Shown: positions 19,547 to 28,347, counted from the first letter of the stretch. The stretch is 64,000 nucleotides of DNA from Janthinobacterium lividum (GCF_023509035.1 NZ_CP075583.1:1736001-1800000), one strand, 5' to 3'. Program-made: numbers and translations. Notes: generated by a model from the sequence alone, not told the origin.

Positions 19547-20122
19547 TGGCGACCTTCATCCCACAGGAATGCCTGCGCGCCGCGCCGTGGAAAAATGGCG
19601 GCGGCAGCACGATGGAAATCGCCATTTCGCCACCGGGCGCCAGCATGATGGAATTCGACTGGCGTATCAGCCTGGCGACGATCACGGCCAGCGGGCCGTT
19701 TTCCAGCTTTCCCGGCATTGACCGCAGCCTGATGCTGGTCGATGGCGACAGCGTGCAGTTGACGCTCGACGGCACGCGCAAGGTGAGCTTGAGCGCGGCG
19801 CAGCCGATGCTGTGGTTTCCCGGCGAGGCGGCCGTGGTGGCGCAAGTCAAGGGGACGACGACGGATTTCAATGTGATGACGCGGCGCGACCGCTGCCGTC
19901 ACCAGCTGGAAAGAATCACGGCGCCGGGCAAGCTGGCGCGGCGCAGCGCGACGACCCTGCTGTTTGTCGCCGGTGAAGGCCACGTGGTGGCGCGCGGTGG
20001 CGACTTGCAGTTCGCGCTGGGCCGCCATGACGCGCTGCTGCTGGACGCCGACGATGCGCAGGAATGGCGGCTCGACGCCTTGCAGCGTTCGGCCGTATTG
20101 TGCGTCGACCTGTTTTACCTAG
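19546..20122 (+). CDS. hutD: HutD family protein (literal frame overruns; likely one-base error near the end)
   Basis: HutD is a small cupin-fold protein of hut operons. It is thought to limit or tune histidine catabolism, and its biochemistry is unsettled. The sequence begins MATFIPQECLRAAPWKNGGG, followed by TMEIAISPPGA, FDWRISLATITASGPFSSFPGIDR and LMLVDG, all family landmarks. ATG overlaps the hutF stop (TGATG). As written, the frame does not stop here and runs 280 bases into hutI. If the T-run at 20113-20116 had three rather than four bases, the protein would end LCVDLFT at the TAG given, just before the hutI binding site. I therefore annotate that end. Confidence 0.82.
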
Positions 20123-20134
20123 GAGAGAAAAGCC

Positions 20135-21361
20135 ATGCAAGACTGGGATATGGTCATCCACAACGTCCACCTGGCCACGATGGAGCATGGCTATGGCGAG
20201 CTGCTGGACGCGGCCATCGCCGTCAAGGATGGCCGCATCGCCTGGTTCGGCCCGGGCGACGAGTTGCCGGCCAGTGGTGCGATGCTGCACGACGGCCAGG
20301 GCTGCTGGCTGACGCCTGGCCTGATCGACTGCCATACGCACATCGTCCACGCGGGCAACCGCAGCGACGAATTCGAGGCGCGCCTGAATGGCGCCAGCTA
20401 TGAAGACATCAGCCGCGCCGGCGGCGGCATCATGTCCACCGTGCGCGCCACGCGCGCGGCCAGTGACGACGAACTGCTGCGGCAAAGCCTGCCCCGCGTG
20501 CTGGCGCTGCTGGCCGAGGGCGTGACCACCCTGGAGATCAAGTCCGGCTATGGTCTCGACGCGGACAGCGAAGCGAAGATGCTGCGCGTGGCGCGCAGGA
20601 TAGGGGAACAGCTGCCGGTGTCCGTGCGCACCACTTTCCTCGGCGCGCACGCGCTGCCGCCCGAGTATGCGGGCCAGCCCGACGCGTATATCGACCTGTT
20701 GTGCGCACAGATGCTGCCCCAGCTGGCCAGTGACGGCCTGGTCGACGCCGTCGATGCGTTTTGCGAGCGCATCGGTTTTACCCCGGCGCAAACGCAGCGC
20801 ATGTTTGACGCGGCGACGGCGCTGGGCCTGCCCGTCAAATTGCATGCGGAGCAGCTGTCGGATCAGGGCGGCGCGGCGCTGGTGGCGCGCTATGGCGGCC
20901 TGTCAGCCGACCACCTGGAATTCTTGTCGGCAGAGGGCATCGCCGCCATGGCGCAGCATGGCACGGTGGCCGTGCTGCTGCCGGGAGCGTATTACTTTTT
21001 GCGCGAGACGCAGCCGCCACCCGTGGCGGCCTTGCGCGCGGCGGGCGTGCCGATGGCCGTGTCCACCGATTGCAACCCGGGCACGTCGCCCATGACGTCC
21101 TTGCTGCTGGCGATGAACATGGCGTGCACCTTGTGGCGGCTGACACCGCAGGAAGCGCTGGCCGGTGCTACGTGCCACGCGGCGCGCGCGCTGGGTTTGC
21201 AGGATCAGACGGGCAGCCTGGTGGTGGGCAAGCGCGCCGATTTCGCCCTGTGGCGCATCGCGCGCCCGGCCGACCTGGCGTATGCGCTGGGCTTGAACCC
21301 GTGCGCGGGCGTGGTGCATGGCGGTGTCTGGCGCGCGCCGGTGGTAAGCTTGCCGGATTGA
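20135..21361 (+). CDS. hutI: Imidazolonepropionase
   Basis: HutI opens the imidazolone ring to give N-formimino-L-glutamate, the third step of the pathway. It has 408 residues and an amidohydrolase fold. Metal ligands lie in [18 protein letters not shown]. Other landmarks are [52 protein letters not shown] and [10 protein letters not shown]. The ATG has AGGAGA eight bases upstream. Substrate-binding and metal residues are intact. The transporter gene follows after 21 bases on the same strand. Confidence 0.97.
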   Translation: MQDWDMVIHNVHLATMEHGYGELLDAAIAVKDGRIAWFGPGDELPASGAMLHDGQGCWLTPGLIDCHTHIVHAGNRSDEFEARLNGASYEDISRAGGGIMSTVRATRAASDDELLRQSLPRVLALLAEGVTTLEIKSGYGLDADSEAKMLRVARRIGEQLPVSVRTTFLGAHALPPEYAGQPDAYIDLLCAQMLPQLASDGLVDAVDAFCERIGFTPAQTQRMFDAATALGLPVKLHAEQLSDQGGAALVARYGGLSADHLEFLSAEGIAAMAQHGTVAVLLPGAYYFLRETQPPPVAALRAAGVPMAVSTDCNPGTSPMTSLLLAMNMACTLWRLTPQEALAGATCHAARALGLQDQTGSLVVGKRADFALWRIARPADLAYALGLNPCAGVVHGGVWRAPVVSLPD

Positions 21362-21382
21362 TCATTCGTCCTGGAGCGCCGC

Positions 21383-22870
21383 GTGCGTGTTGTTTACCTG
21401 CTGTTGTTGCTAGTCTTCGCCACCGCGCCTGCGCATGCCCTGGACGGCGGCACCTTGAAGGTGGGCTCGAAACGCTTTACGGAATCGTATATTCTCGGCG
21501 AAATCCTCCAGCAGAGCGCCGCGCCGCACGTCAAGGCGGAACACCGCCAGGGCCTGGGCAACACGGCCATCGTGCTCGCCGCGCTGCAGGCCGGCAGCAT
21601 CGACGTGTATGCCGAATACATGGGCACCATAGCCAGCGAAATCCTCAAGCATGATAAAGCCATCGACCTGGCGCAGATGCGGCGCGAGCTGGCGGCGCTG
21701 GGCCTGGGCGTGGCCGTGCCGCTGGGGTTCAACAATACCTATGCGCTGGCCATGCGCGGCGATGAAACGGGCATCGCCAGCCTGGCGCAGCTGGCCCAAC
21801 ATCCGGCCCTGAAATTCGGTCTGTCGCATGAATTCATCGGCCGTGTCGATGGCTGGCCGGGCCTGGCCGCGCGTTATGGCTTGCCGCAGCGCCCGCGCGG
21901 GCTCGATCACGGCATCGCCTATGAAGCGCTGGCGCAGCGCCAGGTGGACGTGATCGACATTTATTCGACGGACGCGAAGATACGCCAGTACGGCTTGCGC
22001 GTGCTGGCCGACACGCAGCAGTATTTTCCCCGTTACGACGCCATGCTCCTGTACCGGCTCGACGTGCCGCAGCGCTTTCCCGCCGCCTGGCACGCGCTGC
22101 AAGGCTTGCAGGGGCGCATCAGCGAGAGCGACATGATCGCCATGAATGCGGCCGTGGAAATCGATGGCAAGACTTTTTCTGACGTGGCGCGGCAATGGCT
22201 GGCCTCCGGCACGCAGGCCGATAAACCAGCCGCCGCGCGCAGCAAGCTGCTCGATAAAATCATCGGCGACGATTTGTGGACCCTGACGCGCCAGCATCTG
22301 ACCCTGGTGCTGCTGTCGGTCGCCCTGGCCTGCCTGATCGGCATTCCGCTGGGCGTGCTGGCGGCGTTTTCGGCGCCGCTGCGGCAAACGGTGCTGGCCT
22401 TCGTCGGCGTGCTGCAGACGGTGCCGTCCCTGGCCTTGCTGGCAATATTGATACCCGTGCTGGGCGTGATCGGCACAGTGCCGGCCCTGGTGGCCCTATT
22501 TGTGTATGCCTTGCTACCCATCGTGCGCAACACCTGCACGGGCATCCTGCAGGTACCGCAAGGCTTGCGCATGGCGGCGCTGGCGCTGGGCATGCGCCGG
22601 CGTGACCGCTTGCTGCACGTCGACTTGCCGCTGGCCTTGCCTGTCATGCTGGCGGGCGTGAAAACGGCGGCCGTGATGAGCGTGGGCACGGCCACCATCG
22701 CCGCCTTCATCGGCGCGGGCGGTTATGGCGAACGCATCACCATCGGTCTGGCGCTGAATGACAACGACATGCTGCTGGCCGGCGCCATCCCCGCAGCCGT
22801 GCTGGCCCTGCTGACGCAAGGCTTGTTCGAGCTGGTGGAGCGCTGGGCCGTGGCCGGCCGGCAGCGCTGA
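21383..22870 (+). CDS. ABC transporter fusion: OpuAC-like substrate-binding domain plus OpuBB-like permease
   Basis: This 495-residue protein joins an exported substrate-binding domain to a membrane permease. A signal peptide (VVYLLLLLVFATAPAHA) precedes a glycine-betaine/choline type binding domain (KVGSKRFTESYILGEIL, LAALQAGSIDVYAEYMGT, about residues 20-290). The permease half has about six helices and the coupling-loop region QGLRMAALALGMRRRDRLL. It starts with GTG after GGAG. It is the last gene of the hut run. The ProU/OpuA family includes the rhizobial histidine transporter HutXWV, so histidine or urocanate uptake is plausible. No ATPase partner is in the window. Confidence 0.88.
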   Translation: MRVVYLLLLLVFATAPAHALDGGTLKVGSKRFTESYILGEILQQSAAPHVKAEHRQGLGNTAIVLAALQAGSIDVYAEYMGTIASEILKHDKAIDLAQMRRELAALGLGVAVPLGFNNTYALAMRGDETGIASLAQLAQHPALKFGLSHEFIGRVDGWPGLAARYGLPQRPRGLDHGIAYEALAQRQVDVIDIYSTDAKIRQYGLRVLADTQQYFPRYDAMLLYRLDVPQRFPAAWHALQGLQGRISESDMIAMNAAVEIDGKTFSDVARQWLASGTQADKPAAARSKLLDKIIGDDLWTLTRQHLTLVLLSVALACLIGIPLGVLAAFSAPLRQTVLAFVGVLQTVPSLALLAILIPVLGVIGTVPALVALFVYALLPIVRNTCTGILQVPQGLRMAALALGMRRRDRLLHVDLPLALPVMLAGVKTAAVMSVGTATIAAFIGAGGYGERITIGLALNDNDMLLAGAIPAAVLALLTQGLFELVERWAVAGRQR

Positions 22871-22881
22871 CGGCATCACGG

Positions 22882-23061
22882 TTACAGCGAGTGCAGTTTG
22901 GAGCGCACCGAAACGACAGCCTGGTGCAGGATGCGTTCGGCCTGGAAGTCGTTCTCGCGCTGTTCGGCGATGGCTTGCAAGTCGCGTGTATAGCGTTCCA
23001 GGCGGGAGCGCAGGTAGGCGCGGTAGATTTTCATGACGAGCGGTTTGGCAGAGACATTCAT
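22882..23061 (-). CDS. Small hypothetical protein, 59 residues
   Basis: I do not recognise the family. The frame reads MNVSAKPLVMKIYRAYLRSR and continues with a basic, probably helical sequence ending VRSKLHSL. GGGAG lies seven bases before the ATG, which supports a real gene. It has no signal peptide or membrane segment and contains many arginine, glutamate and leucine residues with helical spacing. It is convergent with the transporter gene, whose stop is twelve bases away. Possible roles are not evident from context. Confidence 0.6.
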   Translation of the reverse strand: MNVSAKPLVMKIYRAYLRSRLERYTRDLQAIAEQRENDFQAERILHQAVVSVRSKLHSL

Positions 23062-23281
23062 GATGTGGCTCCCAGGTGCGTAATGATGCGTTCATTTTGT
23101 GTGAGCGGAATGCCGCCACTTTGCGCCATATCAAACGCCATGACCCCGTCAAATTGACGCGTTTGACATCGCGCAATGCCCCCCAGGCCGAAGATGCCAC
23201 ACTGAATCTCCCCTGCCTGGCTAACATCAGCCGCAGGCTTTGATCCCCCTGATACCTTCAAGCATATTCAAGGAGCGTCGC

Positions 23282-23419
23282 ATGGTCATTTTTGCCGTGG
23301 TTGCTGGCTGCATCGCCTGCTTCACAGTGTACCAAATCTATAAAAATGCGCAGCGGGGCAGTGGGCTTACGCAACAACATATCGGTTTGCACGGCACATT
23401 GATTGAGCCACGGAAATAA
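23282..23419 (+). CDS. Small membrane protein, 45 residues
   Basis: This short gene has AAGGAG six bases before the ATG. The product is MVIFAVVAGCIACFTVYQIY followed by a basic, polar tail ending IEPRK. It is one membrane helix with the tail probably on the cytosolic side. The family is unknown. The strong binding site and isolated position suggest a genuine small protein rather than a chance frame. Confidence 0.6.
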   Translation: MVIFAVVAGCIACFTVYQIYKNAQRGSGLTQQHIGLHGTLIEPRK

Positions 23420-23570
23420 ACTGTGGTCAAAGATGTACAGTTAGCTGACAGATTTAAGGAAAATGTAAGGCCCGGTAAGCAAATGTAAAGGTCGGCGCGG
23501 TGACAAGTCGTAGCGTTTATATTGATAACCGTTGATTGCATTCTCCCCCTCCCACTTGACAATGGGTTCA

Positions 23571-23604
23571 CCCCGCGGTGCCGCTAGCCCGCGGGGATTT
23601 TTTT
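23571..23604 (+). terminator. Rho-independent terminator
   Basis: Perfect eight-base arms CCCCGCGG and CCGCGGGG are separated by ten bases and followed by A and seven T residues. It lies about 150 bases past the 45-residue gene. It could end that transcript or a small RNA from the otherwise empty stretch before it. No promoter was clear enough to call an RNA gene. Confidence 0.7.
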
Positions 23605-23713
23605 GGAACTTACTGCGCGGCGCGCCTTGCGGCCTGCGATGCTCACCGTACCTCGCGTACAGTTCCGCTTCTCGGCCACAAATCGCATCCGCTCGCTACC
23701 GTTCCCTCTCCAA
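23605..23713. other. Unassigned intergenic stretch with an imperfect long inverted repeat
   Basis: The segment contains GCGGCCTGCGAT and, about 50 bases on, ATCGCATCCGC, which pair imperfectly. Between them sits the small palindrome GTACCTCGCGTAC. It could form an extended stem-loop between the terminator and the end of the GNAT gene. No coding sequence is credible here. It may be a dispersed repeat or a structured RNA end; neither can be shown from this window. Confidence 0.3.
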
Positions 23714-24220
23714 TCAGGCTGGTTTCGGCGTACCCGCCGACAATTGCGTCAAGGCATCGCCGGCGACCCTGCAGATGCGCCAGTCCGGCATCACGTCCGC
23801 GCCCATACCCTTGTAGAAGTTGATCGCGTTTTCATTCCAGTCCAGCACCGACCATTCGAAGCGGCCGCAATCGCGTTCGACGGCCAGTTGCGCCAGCGCC
23901 ACCAGCATCTGCTTGCCATAGCCCTTGCCGCGCGCCGATTGCTTCACATACAGGTCTTCCAGGTACAGCCCCTTGCGGCATAAGAAGGTGGAAAAATTAT
24001 GGAAAAACAGCGCGAACGTCACCACCTCGCCACGTTCCTCGCCGACCAGCGCTTCGCATGCAGGATGGGTGCCGAACAGGCTGTCATGCAGCATGGATTC
24101 CTTGGCGATCATCATGTGTTCGAGTTTTTCAAACACGGCCAGTTCATGGATCATGCCAAAGATGGCGGCCACGTCGGATGCGGTCGCGGGACGAATGGCG
24201 AGGGAGGAAGAAGTGCTCAT
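23714..24220 (-). CDS. GNAT family N-acetyltransferase
   Basis: This cytosolic acetyl-CoA-dependent transferase has 168 residues. The N terminus IRPATASDVAAIFGMIHELA, the region LYVKQSARGKGYGKQML (acetyl-CoA pyrophosphate loop) and FEWSVLDWNENAINFYKGMG are typical of the spermidine/spermine-acetyltransferase-like subgroup. The ATG overlaps the stop of the DMT transporter (ATGA), and AAAGG lies upstream, so the two genes are translationally coupled. The acceptor is unknown; polyamines or an amino compound exported by the neighbouring carrier are guesses. Confidence 0.88.
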   Translation of the reverse strand: MSTSSSLAIRPATASDVAAIFGMIHELAVFEKLEHMMIAKESMLHDSLFGTHPACEALVGEERGEVVTFALFFHNFSTFLCRKGLYLEDLYVKQSARGKGYGKQMLVALAQLAVERDCGRFEWSVLDWNENAINFYKGMGADVMPDWRICRVAGDALTQLSAGTPKPA

Positions 24221-25161
24221 GTTGCCTTTGTTGATGGAGTGGTGGAAAGGGAAGCAATGGTATTCGTCTTGCGCGCGCCTGACGTCAGGGCCCAGGCCAC
24301 GCTGGACAGGCACAGCACCATGCCCACCCATTCGATGGCGGCGGGCCGGTAGTGTTCGAACTGCACCGACAGCAGCACGGAAATGACGGGGGTGACGACG
24401 CCGATATACACGGTCTTTTGCGTGCCGATGCGGGCGATTAAAGTGAAATACGCGCTGAAGGCGATCACCGAGCCGAAGATGGCCAGGTACACCAATCCCA
24501 TCCAGTAACTGGGGCGCGCGGGCAACTGCCAGGACTGGCCCGTGGCGACGGCCCAGGCGGCCACCATCAAGGTGCCCCACAGCATGGTCCAGGCCATGGT
24601 CAGCATCACGTTGCCGGAATGCTCGCGCACTTTCATGACGAGGGCATTGCCCGCCGTGCTAGACACGGTAGCCACCAGGGCCAGCATGAAGCCGAGCAGG
24701 AAGTGGCCATTGCCGCCGCCCATAATATCTTGCAGCGCTGCGCCGATGGACTGGTAAAACAGCAGCACGATGCCGCAGATGGCGACAAACGCCGCGCAGC
24801 AGGTGCTCCAGGTGATGGGCGTGCCGAAGGCGATGCGGTTGAGCAATGGCGTCCAGAACACCATCAGCGCGAACAGCACGCTGACGAGGGCCGAGACCAG
24901 GTATTGCTCCGAACTATACGTGCACACATAGCTGAGGGCGAAGGATGCCAGGCCTTGCAGCAGCATCCATTTTTGCGCGCGCCAGGGCAGGCGCAAGGTA
25001 TCGCCGCGCAAGGCGCACCAGGCAAACAGGGTGGCGGACGCGAGGCCGAAGCGGTAGACCACGGAAACGGCGGGGGCGACATCGCCCAGCTGCAAGGTGA
25101 TGGCCCAGAAGGTGGAGCCCCAGATCAGGCAGGCTATGATGAACAGGAGAGGAGAGGACAT
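24217..25161 (-). CDS. DMT superfamily (EamA) transporter
   Basis: This inner-membrane carrier has 314 residues and about ten predicted helices in two EamA repeats. LLFIIACLIWGSTFWAI opens the first repeat, with its conserved WGS-F motif. The second repeat begins near FLLGFMLALVATVSSTAGN. It probably exports amino acids or other small metabolites. It is the first gene of a two-gene unit with the GNAT enzyme. Confidence 0.88.
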   Translation of the reverse strand: MSSPLLFIIACLIWGSTFWAITLQLGDVAPAVSVVYRFGLASATLFAWCALRGDTLRLPWRAQKWMLLQGLASFALSYVCTYSSEQYLVSALVSVLFALMVFWTPLLNRIAFGTPITWSTCCAAFVAICGIVLLFYQSIGAALQDIMGGGNGHFLLGFMLALVATVSSTAGNALVMKVREHSGNVMLTMAWTMLWGTLMVAAWAVATGQSWQLPARPSYWMGLVYLAIFGSVIAFSAYFTLIARIGTQKTVYIGVVTPVISVLLSVQFEHYRPAAIEWVGMVLCLSSVAWALTSGARKTNTIASLSTTPSTKAT

Positions 25162-25281
25162 CGCGCAAGTATACGGGCATCGCGCAGGGATGGCGAGTCT
25201 TGGTCGAGCTTGCTCGATGAGCCGTCAGGAGACACCCAGGCATTGAGGCAGCGCAGTGCTTCTGGAAAATGTTGAATTTAT

Positions 25282-25316
25282 GAAAATATTTACTTTATTA
25301 TCAAGTAAATATTTTC
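25282..25316. promoter_or_regulatory. Perfect 14-base AT-rich inverted repeat
   Basis: Left arm GAAAATATTTACTT and right arm AAGTAAATATTTTC are exact complements around the seven-base loop TATTATC. The repeat ends 28 bases before a small gene with a strong ribosome binding site. It could be an operator for a dimeric regulator or, if transcribed, an mRNA hairpin in the 5' leader. It stands out against the GC-rich surroundings. Confidence 0.55.
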
Positions 25317-25344
25317 TGAATTGTATCTTGAAAGGAGGACCGCC

Positions 25345-25464
25345 ATGCCAGCCTCACTGCAGATCAAAGTATGGAGCGTGCTTGTGTATGTCATCGTGAC
25401 AACCTTGATGGCCATCTGGCTGCACCCCTCGGCCTTGCTGATGGCTGCCGGCGCCTTCGGCTGA
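25345..25464 (+). CDS. Small membrane protein, 39 residues
   Basis: The ATG has AAAGGAGG five bases upstream, an almost ideal ribosome binding site. The product starts MPASLQIKVWSVLVYVIVTT and is a single hydrophobic helix of about 25 residues with no charged tail. The family is not recognised. It may be a small regulatory or structural membrane peptide. It lies just after the AT-rich inverted repeat, which probably controls it. Confidence 0.6.
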   Translation: MPASLQIKVWSVLVYVIVTTLMAIWLHPSALLMAAGAFG

Positions 25465-25485
25465 GCGCATGCGCCGGCAAGCAGA

Positions 25486-25935
25486 TCAGTGGGTGACGCG
25501 GGTCTTGCGGCCATCCGACAGCAGGCGCACGCGCTCGCCCGGACGGAACAGTTCATCCGCGTCTTGCACGATGGCGCGCATGTCGCCATTGTCCAGGCGC
25601 ACGGTGATTTCCAGGCCGGGTTTGTTGGACGCGTTCGCTTCGATGCTCTTGCCCGCCATGCCGCCGGCGACGGCGCCGAGGATGCTGGCCGCGATGGCGC
25701 CCTTGCCGCCACCGACTGCCGAGCCGGCCACGCCGCCCAGCGCCGCGCCAGCCAGCACGCCCGTGCCCGTTTCACCCTTGTCGATGGTCACTTGGCGCAC
25801 GGATTCAACCGTACCCATGCGAACCGACTGTTCATTCTGCGCCTGGCGCGCGTTGTACACATTCGCCGAGTTCGGTTGTACGGCGCAGCCAGCCAGGGCG
25901 GCGAGCAATGCCACTGCAATAATTGGTGCTTTCAT
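25486..25935 (-). CDS. Glycine-zipper outer membrane lipoprotein (SlyB/PcpY-like)
   Basis: This 149-residue lipoprotein has the lipobox LAALAGC, with acylated Cys17. The middle of the protein is a glycine-zipper pair (GVLAGAALGGVAGSAVGGGKG and ILGAVAGGMAGK-like, about residues 60-97). Such segments insert into or lie along the outer membrane. The C-terminal part (LEITVRLDNGDMRAIVQDAD) resembles the SlyB soluble domain. It likely stabilises the envelope. GGGAG upstream of the ATG supports the start. Confidence 0.88.
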   Translation of the reverse strand: MKAPIIAVALLAALAGCAVQPNSANVYNARQAQNEQSVRMGTVESVRQVTIDKGETGTGVLAGAALGGVAGSAVGGGKGAIAASILGAVAGGMAGKSIEANASNKPGLEITVRLDNGDMRAIVQDADELFRPGERVRLLSDGRKTRVTH

Positions 25936-26072
25936 GTGGGACTCCCTTGGACAAAAAGTTAGTTGCCGATTGCGTCGACCGGCAGATGATGACTTATCAT
26001 AAGGACACTTACCTTAGATAACTAGTTGCGAATAGTAAAAATCTGTTACTGCCACTTGATGCCGCCTGCCGC

Positions 26073-26501
26073 TCAATACGCCAGCCGCAGGCGCCGGTAC
26101 AAAAATCCCAGCACGAACAGCGGCCCCACCAGTAAAAAGCGCAAATCGTCGAGGAACGACGGTTTCTTGCCTTCGATCTGGTGGCCGATGAATTGGCCTA
26201 TCCAGGCGAGCACGAACAGCGCCAGCGACACGGGCAGGATGGTCAGCGGGGGCATGAGCAGCAGCAGGCCCAGCATGGCGGCCAGCATCGCCAGCATGCC
26301 CGCCGCAAACGGGCGCGACAGCTTGTAATAATAGTATAAGGCCAGAATACTGCCGAGCAGCGCCACGCTGGGATGCACGCTCCACAGCAGCCCCAGCAAG
26401 CTGAACACGATCAGCGGCACGCACACGATATGCACCCATTCATTGACGTGGTTGCGGTGGCTTTCGCCATACTGGGCCAGCAGGGTGTCGATGGTGCGCA
26501 T
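26073..26501 (-). CDS. DUF962/Mpo1-like membrane protein
   Basis: This 142-residue membrane protein has the opening motif YGESHRNHVNEWVHIVCVP. It carries the histidines that form the iron site in Mpo1-like 2-hydroxy fatty acid dioxygenases. About four helices follow, and then FIGHQIEGKKPSFLDDLRF, a second conserved histidine-containing motif. Yeast Mpo1 shortens 2-hydroxy fatty acids; the bacterial substrate is unknown. It is divergent from the glycosylase gene, sharing a short intergenic region. Confidence 0.85.
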   Translation of the reverse strand: MRTIDTLLAQYGESHRNHVNEWVHIVCVPLIVFSLLGLLWSVHPSVALLGSILALYYYYKLSRPFAAGMLAMLAAMLGLLLLMPPLTILPVSLALFVLAWIGQFIGHQIEGKKPSFLDDLRFLLVGPLFVLGFLYRRLRLAY

Positions 26502-26566
26502 GGGCGGTCTCTTGTGTGGGGAAGGTTGTGCGGGAATTCTACACCGTCGCGTGGCCGGGTAAAATG

Positions 26567-27121
26567 GCCCTTCGTTTTCCCTTCCTGACCTCTCATTTGA
26601 ATAGCCCAGCTTTCTTGCCAGACACTGCCGCCGACCCGCGCAAGCGCTGTTTCGATCCCGTCGTCGATGCCAACACGCACCTGCTGATACTGGGCAGCCT
26701 GCCCGGCGAAAAATCGCTGGCGCACAGCCAGTACTATGCGCATCCGCAAAACAAGTTCTGGATGCTGCTGGGCGAAGTGCTGGGCGTGGACTTGACCAGC
26801 CAGCCCTATGAGGCGCGGTTAAACACCTTGCTGGCGCAGGGCGTGGGCCTGTGGGACGTGGTGGCGCAGGCGCAGCGCACGGGCAGCCTCGACAGCAACA
26901 TCCGCGCCCGCGACGATAACGACCTGGTGGCCCTGGCCGCCAGCCTGCCGCAACTGCACACGATCGCCTTCAACGGCGGCACGGCGGCGAAGCTGGGCAT
27001 CAAGGTGCTGGGCGAACACGCGCAGCGTTACCGCATCGTCTGCTTGCCCTCGAGCAGCCCCGCCTACACGCTCGCGTATGGCGCCAAGTTGCTGCAATGG
27101 AAAACATTGCAGCCCTTGTAA
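26567..27121 (+). CDS. DNA-deoxyinosine (hypoxanthine) glycosylase, UDG superfamily
   Basis: This probably excises deaminated bases, chiefly hypoxanthine, from DNA. Landmarks are LLILGSLPGEKSLAHSQYYA with HPQNKFW, GVGLWDVVAQAQR and the late motif CLPSSSPAY. They match the family-6 hypoxanthine glycosylases of the UDG superfamily. The start is uncertain. The ATG used lies inside TAAAATGGC, which itself looks like a -10 element, so translation may really begin at the in-frame TTG at 26597. An upstream GTG extends the frame by 17 codons. The last residue falls just before the convergent DUF gene. Confidence 0.87.
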   Translation, partial: ALRFPFLTSHLNSPAFLPDTAADPRKRCFDPVVDANTHLLILGSLPGEKSLAHSQYYAHPQNKFWMLLGEVLGVDLTSQPYEARLNTLLAQGVGLWDVVAQAQRTGSLDSNIRARDDNDLVALAASLPQLHTIAFNGGTAAKLGIKVLGEHAQRYRIVCLPSSSPAYTLAYGAKLLQWKTLQPL

Positions 27122-27138
27122 TGCGGGGCGTCAGTTGC

Positions 27139-28347
27139 TTACGCCGGTGCGTACGGCTGCGCTTCCAGCGGCTGTCCCTTGGCGTCGAATTTCAGCGCGA
27201 CCGATAATTGCGTCACGCCGATGGTGGCCAGCGCATCGCAGATGTCGTCGACTTCGTCCTGCAGGTCGGCGGCCAGGTCCAGCGGCTTGTCGGCGCTGTG
27301 CAGCAGTTGGCCGCCCGTCGTGCTGACATTGACGCGCAACAGCATTTCGCCATGCTCATCGGCCGGGCCGACGACCACCGAGACGTCGCCCGCATCCACA
27401 TTGTTTTCCGCCAATGCATGGTTGATGCCGGACATCATCTGCAGCATCGCATACTCGCTCATGCCTTGTTCCTTGCCGCCATGGAACAGATCCTGGTAGA
27501 GGAAGCTCACTTCCAGGGTGTTGCCGGCCGGCGCCAGGCAGCGCTTGACGAGCTCGCCCACTTCCGTCGTCCATTGCTGATAGCGGGCCATGCGCGCATC
27601 GAACCAGGCATCGAGCGCCGCTTCATCCTTCGGTTCCGCATAGAACGGGTCGTCCACGCGCTTGAGGGCAAAGCCCAGCAGGAAGCGCAGTTCGACGGCG
27701 GTGTCCTGCGGTCCGAAAGCCGTCTCGCTCCAGCCGACGATGCTGCTTTCCAGGCCCGGCGTGGCGGCGATTTTCTTGTCTGTCATCGACGCGTAGGCAT
27801 CGCGCACCATCTCGTGCAAATGGCTATACGTGATGCGGTCGATTTCATCGAGGTCGTAGGCATGGCTCATCAAGACCACCTTGGCCTTGGCGCTTTCCAG
27901 CTGCGCCTGCTGGAAACTTTTCACCAGCGCTTCGAAAGCGTCCTGGTCCTGGAAGCTGTCCGCTTCCTTCAGGCCGCCCGTGCTTTGCACCAGCAGGGGC
28001 ACGACAAAGGCGTTGATTTCCATGGCCGGGGCATTCTCGCGGCGGATCACGGAAATGGATGCCGCTTCTTCGATGTGGCTGCGCAAATACTGGTAGGCGC
28101 CCACGTCTTCGTACTTGGCGCGCTCGATGGCGTCGTACAGGATTTCATCCTTCTTCTGATTCAAGGCCTTGCGGATCAGGCGGCCGAACTCGACGGCTTG
28201 TTCGGCCAGCACCGTGCCCTGCGATTCGCTGTCTTCCTGCTCCGCCAGGTTCAGGGCCATCGTGCACAGCATGCGCGTGACGGCTTCATCCTTGTCTTCA
28301 GGCGTGTTGGCGGATTTACGGGGAACAGGGCGCTTATTTTTGGGCAT
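27139..28347 (-). CDS. Uncharacterised cytosolic protein, possibly DUF2863-like
   Basis: This acidic protein has about 402 residues and no signal peptide or membrane segment. The N terminus is basic (MPKNKRPVPRKSA). Conserved-looking stretches include VSFLYQDLFHGGKEQGMSEY and LQDEVDDICDALATIGV. I have a weak impression of DUF2863, a betaproteobacterial family of unknown role, but cannot confirm it. The ATG chosen is the second in frame. It lies downstream of the HDOD gene on the same strand, about 100 bases apart. Confidence 0.75.
   Translation of the reverse strand: MPKNKRPVPRKSANTPEDKDEAVTRMLCTMALNLAEQEDSESQGTVLAEQAVEFGRLIRKALNQKKDEILYDAIERAKYEDVGAYQYLRSHIEEAASISVIRRENAPAMEINAFVVPLLVQSTGGLKEADSFQDQDAFEALVKSFQQAQLESAKAKVVLMSHAYDLDEIDRITYSHLHEMVRDAYASMTDKKIAATPGLESSIVGWSETAFGPQDTAVELRFLLGFALKRVDDPFYAEPKDEAALDAWFDARMARYQQWTTEVGELVKRCLAPAGNTLEVSFLYQDLFHGGKEQGMSEYAMLQMMSGINHALAENNVDAGDVSVVVGPADEHGEMLLRVNVSTTGGQLLHSADKPLDLAADLQDEVDDICDALATIGVTQLSVALKFDAKGQPLEAQPYAPA

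Noticed and set aside
18157..20403. A single 748-residue HutF-HutD fusion
   Set aside because: The stretch between the two domains is out-of-frame arginine-rich sequence. The true HutF C terminus reads in another frame, so the fusion is created by two frame errors.
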